Below, in pieces: positions 16,164 through 23,288 of a DNA stretch of 64,000 nt (positions are counted from its first letter, which is position 1; every line of letters starts with the position of its first letter). Source of the DNA: Salinirubellus litoreus (lineage in GTDB: Archaea; Halobacteriota; Halobacteria; Halobacteriales; Haloarculaceae); assembly GCF_037335815.1 (NCBI RefSeq), contig NZ_CP147841.1:4402001-4466000 (forward strand). Direction: 5' to 3'. A program made the position numbers and the translations under genes. The notes below the pieces were generated by a model that was not told where the DNA came from, made no database searches, and worked only from the letters and a program-made list of their open reading frames with translations.

Positions 16164-17330
16164 TCAGTCGTCATCGGCTACGGGTCGGGTCGGGGCCGTG
16201 CGCGTCTCGATGGCGTCCAGGCAGTCGAGCCAGTCGCGCATGTACTCGCCGCAGTGGGTCAGGAACTCGCCGTTGTTCCAGTCGCTCCAGTCGCCGGCCA
16301 CCAGCTCGTCGGCGATCGCCCGGAGGACGCCGGCGTACGACTCCGCGTCCCCTCCCGCGTCGTCGACGACCTCCCAGAGGTGCTCGTTGAGTTCGAGCCC
16401 GGCGACCTCGTTCTGGAGGTCGTCGAACGTCGAGCGAGGGGCCTTGTTGTGCTCACAGAGCGGCGCGCCGTTGTAGATCCGCCTGTCGAGCACGTCACAG
16501 GCCCGCTTCAGGAACACCCCCGACCAGATGTCGTCGAACCGACCGACGTCCCAGCGGTTCTCGTCCATCGGCAACTGGTAGAACGCCGGCACGACCTCCC
16601 GCTCGAACGCGAGGTTCATCGAGCAGACGGTGAGGTAGTTTCCCTCGCCGGCGACGAAATCCGCGCCGAAGTCCTCCCGAGCTGTCCGCGTCTGTGCCTG
16701 GCCCCGGAGGTCGCCGTCCATGAGGATGCGGACGGCGTCGAGGTCCGGGACGTTCGTCCAGAGCCCCTGCGAGGCGACCACGCCGTCGACGTGCTCGGTC
16801 CCGACCCGGACCTCCTCGTCCATCGCGGAGTAGGGATAGCCGCGCGGGTAGAGGTCGTTCTCGCCCTGGTAGAGGACGTTCACCCACTGCTCGTCGGACT
16901 CGACCGCCGTCAGGCGTCCCTCGTAGTCGAGGTTGGCGAGGTGGGTTCCGAAGAAATCGTCCTCGGGGTGCGGGCGGGTGTCGTCGTCGATGAAGACCCC
17001 GTAGTCGAAGGTCTCGTCCGCCCAGAGGTAGAGCAGGCCGAAGGAGGTCTGGGCGTGGCTGGCCTCGGGGATCAGGTGGGCGTACTCCGAGAGCCCGCGC
17101 TCCTCGAACCATCGGTCGCGGGCACTCGCGTCGAAGACCGCGCCGGAGACGCCCGCCTCGTCGAGCATCGAGCGCATCCCCGCGACGTCACAGAAGTCCT
17201 CGGTGACGAGGACGACGAACAGCCGGTCGAGGTCGAAGCCGTGGTCGCGGGCGTTCTCGAAGTACGCCCGCATACACTCGTGGTCCCTGATCGTCGGGAC
17301 CACCACACAGATATCTGACTCGCGTGGCAT
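16164..17330 (-). CDS. RGP-like glycosyltransferase/mutase (alpha-1,4-glucan-protein synthase family)
   Basis: The 388-residue soluble protein opens with CVVVPTIRDHECMRAYFE, the start of a nucleotide-sugar fold, and carries the acidic motif GVFIDDDTRPHPEDDFFG at about 110-127. This DDD motif and the overall length suit the reversibly glycosylated polypeptide family, which includes UDP-arabinopyranose mutases and self-glucosylating proteins. Later landmarks are ENRWDVGRFDDIWSGVFLKR and DWSDWNNGEFL. It is the first gene of the minus-strand run and has a perfect metal box 15 bp upstream (17346-17361). The enzymatic activity is inferred; a role in surface glycan synthesis is suggested by the nearby GT2 and GT39-like genes. 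Confidence 0.7.
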   Translation of the reverse strand: MPRESDICVVVPTIRDHECMRAYFENARDHGFDLDRLFVVLVTEDFCDVAGMRSMLDEAGVSGAVFDASARDRWFEERGLSEYAHLIPEASHAQTSFGLLYLWADETFDYGVFIDDDTRPHPEDDFFGTHLANLDYEGRLTAVESDEQWVNVLYQGENDLYPRGYPYSAMDEEVRVGTEHVDGVVASQGLWTNVPDLDAVRILMDGDLRGQAQTRTAREDFGADFVAGEGNYLTVCSMNLAFEREVVPAFYQLPMDENRWDVGRFDDIWSGVFLKRACDVLDRRIYNGAPLCEHNKAPRSTFDDLQNEVAGLELNEHLWEVVDDAGGDAESYAGVLRAIADELVAGDWSDWNNGEFLTHCGEYMRDWLDCLDAIETRTAPTRPVADDD

Positions 17331-17345
17331 TCGTACTCACACAGA

Positions 17346-17361
17346 TTTAGGCCACCCTAAA
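17346..17361 (-). promoter_or_regulatory. Metal-box palindrome d, upstream of the RGP-like gene
   Basis: TTTAGG-CCAC-CCTAAA is a perfect inverted repeat of 6-bp arms. The RGP-like start is 15 bp downstream on the minus strand. The divergent alcohol dehydrogenase starts 160 bp away and is unlikely to be its target. Confidence 0.8.
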
Positions 17362-17521
17362 AAACGTAGCGATGTGGGCGAGGGTACCCCGAACCATCGG
17401 CGGGGCCCGGCACCCCGCTGACCGCACGGCTCTCCGCCCGGCCGGTCGCCATCCCGACGACGGCCGCCCTCACCGCGACGCGGGGAAGAGATAAGTACCG
17501 CGTCCCGGCAACTCCCTCATC

Positions 17522-18649
17522 ATGAAGTCGAACGCACTGGTGGTGACGGAGCCGGGGACGCTCGAACGGCGCGAGATCGACGTCCCCGAACCGGGGCCGG
17601 GGGAGGTCCTCGTCGAGGTCGAACTCAGCGGTATCTGTGGCTCGGACGTCCACATGTTCAACGGCGGGATGGACCTCGACTTCCCGGTGCTCCCCGGCCA
17701 CGAGATGGCGGGGCGGATCGAGACGCTCGGCGAGGGGACCACGACCGACGCGAAGGGCGAGGCGGTCTCGGAGGGGGACGCGGTGACCGTCGTCCCGGGC
17801 ATCGTCTGCGGGGAGTGCTGGTACTGCAACAACGTCCCGGCCCGGCCGACCTCGTGTGAGAACCGCGACGTCTACGGGTTCCTGAACGTGGACTACCGCC
17901 AGCACGCCCACGGCGGGTTCAGCGAGTACATGCTGGTCGACGAGCGGGCGAGTTACTACAGGCTCCCCGACGACATGGACGTCGAACTCGGCGCGCTCGC
18001 CGAGCCGCTCGCGGTGGCGACCCGGGCGTTCGAGCGGGGCTACCGACCGGGGATCCCGGACGCCCGCGAGGGGTTCGGCATCGGGAAATCGGTGACCGTC
18101 CAGGGGGCCGGCCCCATCGGCCTGCTGACGATGAGCGCCGCGAAGGCGGCCGGCGCGGGACAGGTCATCGCGGTCGACGCCGTCGAGGAGCGGCTCGACC
18201 TCGCGACCGAGTTCGGCGCGACCGACACCGTCGACCTCACGGAGTACGACGACGAGGGGCTCGTCGCGGAGGTGAAGGGCCTGACGAACGGCGGCGTCGG
18301 ATCGGATCTGGTCATCGAGGCGGCGGGCGTTCCGGTCGCGCTGCGGCAGGGGATCGAGCTCGCGCGCGACGGCGGGACGCTCGTCGAGGTCGGCCACTAC
18401 GCCTACAACGGGGAGGTGGAGATCAACCCCACCCGGATCGTCCAGAAGGACCTCGACGTCCACGGGAGCCTCGCCTACCCGCCCAACCAGTTCGAGACCG
18501 CCATCGCGCTGCTCGATCAGCTTCGGGGGGAGATCCCGTTCGAGCGGCTGTTCAACTACCGGGCGGGGTTCGACGACGCCGAGTCGGCCTACGAGAAGCA
18601 GGAGAGCGGCGAGGCCTACCGGGCGACGATCCACCCATCGGGGGTCTGA
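17522..18649 (+). CDS. Zinc-dependent alcohol/polyol dehydrogenase (MDR family)
   Basis: The 375-residue enzyme shows the catalytic-zinc motifs GICGSDVHMF (Cys near 38) and GHEMAG (His-Glu near 60-61), and four cysteines of the structural zinc lobe (CGECWYC then SCEN, about 98-115). The Rossmann motif is GAGPIGLL near residue 198, followed by VIAVDAVEERLDLA; the Asp after the second strand favours NAD(H). A hydrophilic insertion (TTTDAKGEAVSEGD) precedes the zinc lobe. Substrates in this branch include sorbitol, threonine and sugar acids. A GATAAGTA element at about 17491 is a plausible TATA box for a nearly leaderless transcript. Confidence 0.88.
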   Translation: MKSNALVVTEPGTLERREIDVPEPGPGEVLVEVELSGICGSDVHMFNGGMDLDFPVLPGHEMAGRIETLGEGTTTDAKGEAVSEGDAVTVVPGIVCGECWYCNNVPARPTSCENRDVYGFLNVDYRQHAHGGFSEYMLVDERASYYRLPDDMDVELGALAEPLAVATRAFERGYRPGIPDAREGFGIGKSVTVQGAGPIGLLTMSAAKAAGAGQVIAVDAVEERLDLATEFGATDTVDLTEYDDEGLVAEVKGLTNGGVGSDLVIEAAGVPVALRQGIELARDGGTLVEVGHYAYNGEVEINPTRIVQKDLDVHGSLAYPPNQFETAIALLDQLRGEIPFERLFNYRAGFDDAESAYEKQESGEAYRATIHPSGV

Positions 18650-18839
18650 GTCCGGGCGCGACGGCCGCAGTACCGGCGAGGGCCGGGATTCGAGGGATCG
18701 GTCGTGGCGGCGACGGCACGCGTACCGCGGAGCGACGGATCGAGACCACCGGGCCGCCCCGGAGGATCACCGAAACCCGCCGGGATCGGCTTGCGAGAGC
18801 AGGCAGAAGTAGCATCGCGGTGAGCCGAGGAGGAGTGGT

Positions 18840-19349
18840 ATGCAACTTCCCGGTCACATCGGGGTGGCGCTCCTCCTGGCGGCACCCGCCTGGCTGGTGT
18901 TCGACCAGTTCAGGGTCGGCCTCGCGTTCTCGGGGCTGGCCGCGCTCACGGGGATGTTCCCCGACCTCGACATCTACGTGATGCGCTACGTCTTCATCGA
19001 ACACCACGGCCTCATGCACAGCCTCACGTTCCTGATCCCGGCCGCGCTGGTACTGGGCGCGGTGTTCACCGGCGGATACCTCGCCGTCAGCGACGACGAC
19101 CACCCGGCCGCCGCGAGCGTGTTCGGGTTCGTCACGATCGCGCTGTTCACGGGGATGGTGGCCCACATGACCGGTGACATCCTGACCAGCCCGGACATCG
19201 CCCCGCCGGTCAAGCCGCTCTACCCGCTCGTCGACTCGCGGTTCGTCCTCGACGCGGCGTTCGTCAAGTCGAACCTCTGGAACCTCGGGCCGCTCGCCCT
19301 CGGGCTCGTCACGCAGGGCGCGCTCGCCGCGTGGAGGTACAGCCGATGA
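18840..19349 (+). CDS. YdjM/DUF457-type membrane-bound metal-dependent hydrolase
   Basis: The 169-residue protein has about four transmembrane helices. It shows the conserved polar residues of the family: LPGHIGVALLL at the N-terminus, FPDLDIYVMRYVF, IEHHGLMHSLTFL and MVAHMTGDILTSPDIAPP, that is, a His/Asp set at the membrane face that is thought to bind metal. The family includes bacterial LexA-induced YdjM; the substrate is not known. A GGAGGAG Shine-Dalgarno-like run precedes the ATG. Its stop overlaps the start of the next lipoprotein gene (ATGA), so they are co-translated. Confidence 0.8.
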   Translation: MQLPGHIGVALLLAAPAWLVFDQFRVGLAFSGLAALTGMFPDLDIYVMRYVFIEHHGLMHSLTFLIPAALVLGAVFTGGYLAVSDDDHPAAASVFGFVTIALFTGMVAHMTGDILTSPDIAPPVKPLYPLVDSRFVLDAAFVKSNLWNLGPLALGLVTQGALAAWRYSR

Positions 19350-19924
19350 CCCGCCGACGGACGTTCCTGTCGGGGGTAGCCGCCGCGATCTCGGCCGCCG
19401 GCCTCGCCGGCTGCCAGGGGCAGAGCACGGACGAGGACACCGGCGACAACAAGGCGGGCGGCCAGCCGACGAAGACGGTGAGCTCCGACATGCAGTCGGG
19501 GGGGCGACAGCTCGCCTTCGGCGAGACGCTCTCGCTGCCGCGGGCCGACCTCACCCTCTCGAACCCGCGGACGATGGACTCCTACGACTGGCACAAGCTC
19601 AGCGAGGACGAGCGACGGGTGGCGAGGGCCGGCGAGGGCAAACAGTGGCTCAAGGTCGACATCGTCTCAGCCAACACCGCGGATCGGGTTGTCAGGCTTC
19701 CGCTGACGATGGATCTCAAGGGCGTCGTCGGGCAGACCGTCTACCACCCCGGGCGAAACAAGAGCCCGCAGGAGAAGTACATCGGCGGGAAGGTCCCCGC
19801 CGGTGAGAGCCGCGAGGGCTCGATGGCGTTCCTCCTCCCCGCGGACGTTTCGGTCGGGGAGTTCCGTGCGCACTACACCGAGCACCGATCGAACGGGAAG
19901 ACCGAAGCCTGGTGGGTTCCCTGA
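19346..19924 (+). CDS. Tat lipoprotein of unknown function
   Basis: The product has 192 residues and a Tat/lipobox leader (MTRRRTFLSGVAAAISAAGLAGC). After an Asp/Gly/Gln linker, the mature region has a beta-sandwich-like pattern (LAFGETLSLPRADLTLSNPR, KQWLKVDIVSANTAD, GESREGSMAFLLP) that resembles DUF4352-type extracellular immunoglobulin-like domains. It starts at an ATG overlapping the stop of the membrane hydrolase gene, so both probably act at the membrane. The fold call is tentative and no enzymatic motif is visible. Confidence 0.72.
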   Translation: MTRRRTFLSGVAAAISAAGLAGCQGQSTDEDTGDNKAGGQPTKTVSSDMQSGGRQLAFGETLSLPRADLTLSNPRTMDSYDWHKLSEDERRVARAGEGKQWLKVDIVSANTADRVVRLPLTMDLKGVVGQTVYHPGRNKSPQEKYIGGKVPAGESREGSMAFLLPADVSVGEFRAHYTEHRSNGKTEAWWVP

Positions 19925-19993
19925 CTCCGGAAACCCGCTCTCGTATCCCGTAGTGAACTCGGCTCCGCGGATCCCGCTCGGTGGGCCGGCCGG

Positions 19994-20506
19994 TCAGTCG
20001 GGCCGGCCGATCCGACGCGTCTCGCCCCCACACCGGGGGCACTCGACGGGCGGTATCCGGCCGCCCCCGTCCTCCGAACCGAGGACCGACGGCCGACGGT
20101 GGTTGAACACCTCGCCGCAGTCCGTACACTCCCTGACCGACTCGACCTCGCCGCTGTAGGCGGGCGCGCCGATGGCGAGGACGACCGCGGGGTCGTCCGT
20201 CGCGTTGTATGCGTGGTGGAACTCGCCGGGGGCGAAGCGGATCGCCTCCCCCTCGCCGAGAGCGAGGTCGACGGCCTCGCGCGAGCCGCTTCGCGGTTCG
20301 CCGGTCTCGAACGTGACCGTCCCGGACACCACGTAGAACACCTCCTCCTGGTCGTGGTGGGTGTGGTAGCCACCCGAGACCATCCCACCGGGGTCGAGGT
20401 CGTAGCGGTTGAACGCGAGGTCCGTGGCACCGAGGGCGTCGGTCAGGGGGCGGAGCGCCGGGTTCAGGTCCGACGGGTCGACGTCGTCGACGGCTACCTT
20501 CTCCAT
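19994..20506 (-). CDS. Cupin-domain protein with a C-terminal zinc ribbon
   Basis: This 170-residue protein starts with a single-domain cupin. The metal-site motif GGYHTHHDQEEVFYVVSG (about 45-62) supplies His-His-Glu ligands, and FAPGEFHHAYNA supplies the last His. Residues from about 125 form a separate module with two CxxC knuckles (ECTDCGEVFNH and VECPRCGGE), a rubredoxin/zinc-ribbon pattern. Proteins of this type bind a transition metal and may act as small dioxygenases, isomerases or sensors; the reaction is unknown. A TAATAT element about 27 bp upstream fits a leaderless promoter. The downstream small membrane gene is on the same strand as this one but lies upstream of it. Confidence 0.82.
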   Translation of the reverse strand: MEKVAVDDVDPSDLNPALRPLTDALGATDLAFNRYDLDPGGMVSGGYHTHHDQEEVFYVVSGTVTFETGEPRSGSREAVDLALGEGEAIRFAPGEFHHAYNATDDPAVVLAIGAPAYSGEVESVRECTDCGEVFNHRRPSVLGSEDGGGRIPPVECPRCGGETRRIGRPD

Positions 20507-20577
20507 ACGACAGCTAGTATCGGCGAGGTGATATTACTGTACCGACGGCGGGGACCCGTCGCGTGGCGCGCCGACGG

Positions 20578-20802
20578 TCAGGGGTAGTCGAGTTCGCTCC
20601 GGATCCCGGCGGCGAGTCCACCCACCCCGAGGAGTGCGAGCACGACACCGAGCGACCACGGTGGCGTCCACGCGGTCGAGAGCGCCGCGACCCAGAGCCC
20701 GGCGACGAGGGCGAGCCCGGCGGCGACGACGAGTCGGACGAACCGCTCGGCCTCCACGGCGCGCCACAGGCGGCGTCCCAACGTTCCCGGGGGCCGGTCC
20801 AT
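20578..20802 (-). CDS. Small two-helix membrane protein
   Basis: The predicted product has 74 residues: a basic/acidic N-terminus (about 1-22), a first helix (FVRLVVAAGLALVAGLWVAAL) and a second helix (SLGVVLALLGVGGLAAGI), ending SELDYP. The ATG at 20802 is the only good start. The composition and two clean helices support a real haloarchaeal small membrane protein, but no family is recognised. It lies 71 bp upstream of the cupin gene on the same strand and could share its transcript. Confidence 0.6.
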   Translation of the reverse strand: MDRPPGTLGRRLWRAVEAERFVRLVVAAGLALVAGLWVAALSTAWTPPWSLGVVLALLGVGGLAAGIRSELDYP

Positions 20803-21053
20803 AGCGTACGTCGTTTCGCTTTCCCCGGGGAAGTGTTCAATCGGACGGTTCCAGCGACGGGGTCGAGTATACTGCCGGACGAGGCCGTCGTCTCGATAAT
20901 AGCGCCACCCAGGCACGATGGGTGCCGGCACTGTCCCGCGTACCGGCCCGCACGGCCGGCGAGTTGAGGCCGGGAGGCCCGGGGCATCCGGTAGCACCTG
21001 ATATCCCCTGCACCGATCTCGTGATACCCGAACAGTACCCTCTAATGTGACGA
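20803..21053. other. Intergenic region with three short GC hairpins
   Basis: Between divergent genes I see three consecutive potential stems: GGCAC/GTGCC (20912-20926), CCGGCC/GGCCGG with a CGCAC loop (20943-20959), and CCGGG/CCCGG with an AGG loop (20970-20982). They may be a structured leader or a small RNA; in DNA this GC-rich they may also be chance. No coding frame is convincing. Confidence 0.3.
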
Positions 21054-21070
21054 AAATTAATATAGGATAA
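21054..21070 (+). promoter_or_regulatory. AT-rich promoter of the sugar-type binding protein
   Basis: The 17-bp AT-rich element AAATTAATATAGGATAA begins 34 bp before the ATG and contains a TATA-like TTAATATAG. The same element with one base changed (T for G) is found at 22837-22853, also 34 bp before the paralogous truncated gene. Confidence 0.6.
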
Positions 21071-21087
21071 ATAGGATGAGTTAACGC

Positions 21088-22650
21088 ATGTCTCGAGACG
21101 ACGCGGCCTCGCGACGCGACGTTCTGAAGACGACGGGACTGGCTGGTGTCGGTGCCCTCGGGATGCTGGCGGGCTGTACCGGCGGTGGCGACGGGGGTGA
21201 CGGCGGCAGTGGCGACGACGGCGACGGGACGCCGACCGGCACCGACGAAGACGTCGAGGCCGTCAGTATCGGCGGGACGGAGGAGCCGGAGGACGGCACG
21301 GAGGCCACGGAGACCGCGGAGTCGACGGAGGGGGGCGGCGAGGAGACGGCCAGGATCGACTTCCTGTCCGGTCTCGCCGCCGAGTCGGGCGCGACCAGGG
21401 AGCACGTCGAGGACGGGATCGAGGACTTCCAGTCGAGGCAGGGGAACGTGGAGGTGAACCTCCAGGTGGTCTCCTACGGCGACCGCAACAACAAGATCTC
21501 CTCGACCGTCGCGGCGGGGAACGCCCCCGACCTCGCCGAATCCGGGGCGACGGGGATCGGCTTCTTCCGGGACGGCAGGGTCGTCGACCACGGGAGCTAC
21601 ATCGAGGAGGCGGAGGACCTCCCGGACAACTGGACGGGGGCGACCCGCGAGACGGCACAGTTCCGCGGCCAGTGGTGGTCGGCGGGGCAGAACCGCCAGG
21701 GGACGACGATGATGTGTGTCCGTCCGGAGCTGTTCAAGTCCGCCGGCGTATCCGATCCCTCGGAACTCGAGACGTGGACCGGGTTCCGCCGTGCCGTCGA
21801 GAAGGTCGACCAGGAGTTCCCGGACGTCCACGCGTTCGAGGCCACGGGCGCTCCGAACGACCTCGAGTCCTACTGGGGGGAGGCCCGCACGGCCTACACG
21901 GAGGGGGCGGACCCATGGATCCGTGGCGACCCCGAGAACCCCGAGATCCTGGTCGGCGAGGCCGACCGGACCGACGGGATGATCGTGAACACGATCGACC
22001 TGGCGAAGTCCTACTCCAGTTCGAGTGCGCCCAGTCGGAACGACGAGGAGATCCCTCCCCTGATGCTGACCGACAAGGTCGCCTCGATGACCTCCTGTCT
22101 GGCGACCATCCAGCGGTGGAAGACCGTCAAGGAGGGCGTGGAGTTCGGCTGGGACGGCGACGTCTGGACCGGGCCGCACCCGAGGCTCGACCCGAACTAC
22201 GGCGAGGAGTTCGGCATCGAGGAGCTCGCGGGCCACGAGGGCCAGCACGGCGGCCACGCGTGGGCCCTGCTGACCCAGAAGCAGGTCTTCGCGAACTCCG
22301 ACCACCCCGACGTCGCCTGGGATCTGGCCTACTACACCAACGCGAACGAGTCGTTTATCCTCCCCCTGGTCGGGGAGATATACACCTCCCTGCCCTCCTA
22401 CGCGCCGTACCACCAGAAGCTCCTCGAGCAGTACGACCCGGTGCAGATGCACCAGGCACAGATCGAGGCTGCGAGGGAGTACGGCCCGCAGTACTCGGTC
22501 ACGGGGGCCGCGTGGGACCTGGACGGGACCAACCAGCTCCGGTGGACGGACCTCAACGAGACCATCAGCCAGGCGATGGCCGGCCAGCACACCGTCGAGG
22601 AGACGCCGGGAGTCATCCGCGAGCGGATGCTGGAGACGCTGGAGGCCTGA
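21088..22650 (+). CDS. Extracellular solute-binding lipoprotein, family 1 (sugar type)
   Basis: The 520-residue protein has a Tat/lipobox leader (SRRDVLKTTGLAGVGALGMLAGC), a Gly/Asp/Glu/Thr linker to about residue 90, then a type-2 binding fold: NVEVNLQVVSYGDRNNKISS, AAGNAPDLAESGATG, and a C-terminal ITQ-like helix set ending VIRERMLETLEA. It best fits family-1 carbohydrate-binding proteins of ABC importers. No permease or ATPase genes are adjacent, so its partners must be elsewhere. A truncated duplicate of its first about 90 residues follows 220 bp downstream. Confidence 0.85.
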   Translation: MSRDDAASRRDVLKTTGLAGVGALGMLAGCTGGGDGGDGGSGDDGDGTPTGTDEDVEAVSIGGTEEPEDGTEATETAESTEGGGEETARIDFLSGLAAESGATREHVEDGIEDFQSRQGNVEVNLQVVSYGDRNNKISSTVAAGNAPDLAESGATGIGFFRDGRVVDHGSYIEEAEDLPDNWTGATRETAQFRGQWWSAGQNRQGTTMMCVRPELFKSAGVSDPSELETWTGFRRAVEKVDQEFPDVHAFEATGAPNDLESYWGEARTAYTEGADPWIRGDPENPEILVGEADRTDGMIVNTIDLAKSYSSSSAPSRNDEEIPPLMLTDKVASMTSCLATIQRWKTVKEGVEFGWDGDVWTGPHPRLDPNYGEEFGIEELAGHEGQHGGHAWALLTQKQVFANSDHPDVAWDLAYYTNANESFILPLVGEIYTSLPSYAPYHQKLLEQYDPVQMHQAQIEAAREYGPQYSVTGAAWDLDGTNQLRWTDLNETISQAMAGQHTVEETPGVIRERMLETLEA

Positions 22651-22836
22651 GCCAGCGCCCGCGTCCGGGAACGACGGCGGGACGCATTGGGACAGCGAAC
22701 AACGGCGAGAGACGAAGGGGACGAGCGGTCCGGACGAACCGATCCGTGGACGGACGAGCGGAGGCCGAGGGATCGGGGTTCGAGGTGACTCCGGTCGCTA
22801 TCGCATCGGTCACGTCCGGGCGATCCCGCGGGGGAC

Positions 22837-22853
22837 AAATTAATATAGTATAA
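22837..22853 (+). promoter_or_regulatory. Duplicated promoter of the truncated paralogue
   Basis: AAATTAATATAGTATAA differs from the upstream copy at 21054-21070 by one base, and it sits at the same 34-bp distance from the start codon. This shows that the duplication took the promoter with the leader. Confidence 0.6.
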
Positions 22854-22870
22854 GTGTGACAAAGTGGCGC

Positions 22871-23269
22871 GTGACCCGACGTGACAGAGCTTCGCGACGC
22901 GACGTCCTGAAGGCTACAGCGGGGGTCGGGGTCCTCGGGATGCTGGCAGGTTGCGGCGGTGGCGGCGGTGGCGGCGGTGGCGGCGGTGGCGGCGGGGACG
23001 GCGGAGACGGTGGGGGCGGCGAGGGCGATGGGACGCCGACCGAGACCGACGACGGCGACATCGAGGCGGTCAGCATCGGGGGCACCGAGGAGCCGAGCGA
23101 CGACACGGAGACCGCGGAGGCGGACGAGACCACCGAAACCACGGCAGCCAACGGCACTACTACGACTACGGGGACCGCAACACCCACCGGAACCGCGACG
23201 GCCAACGAGACCACCGCGGCCACGACAACCCAGGCGGAACTTCGAGGGGAGGCGGGGGCCACCGAGTGA
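22871..23269 (+). pseudogene. Truncated duplicate of the solute-binding protein leader
   Basis: The GTG start at 22871 is chosen because it aligns with the start and promoter spacing of the gene at 21088. The 132-residue product keeps the Tat/lipobox leader (ASRRDVLK...LGMLAGC), a Gly-Asp linker and the block DIEAVSIGGTEEP, all matching the paralogue, then runs into Thr/Ala/Glu-rich sequence and stops (ELRGEAGATE) with no binding domain. It is either the remnant of a second binding protein or a small Thr-rich surface lipoprotein. Its 14 consecutive glycines come from a 9-nt tandem repeat. Confidence 0.65.
22955..22996 (+). repeat. Tandem 9-nt repeat encoding a 14-Gly tract
   Basis: The unit GGCGGTGGC occurs four times without error (22955-22990), followed by GGCGGG. 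It lies right after the lipobox Cys, so copy-number change by slippage would only lengthen or shorten the linker in multiples of three residues. Confidence 0.85.
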
Positions 23270-23288
23270 CGACGGGGGGGACGAGCGA

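Noticed and set aside
17346..17361. Metal box d as a control site of the divergent alcohol dehydrogenase
   Set aside because: It is 160 bp from that start, while all other boxes lie within 60 bp of their gene; the RGP-like gene is 15 bp away.
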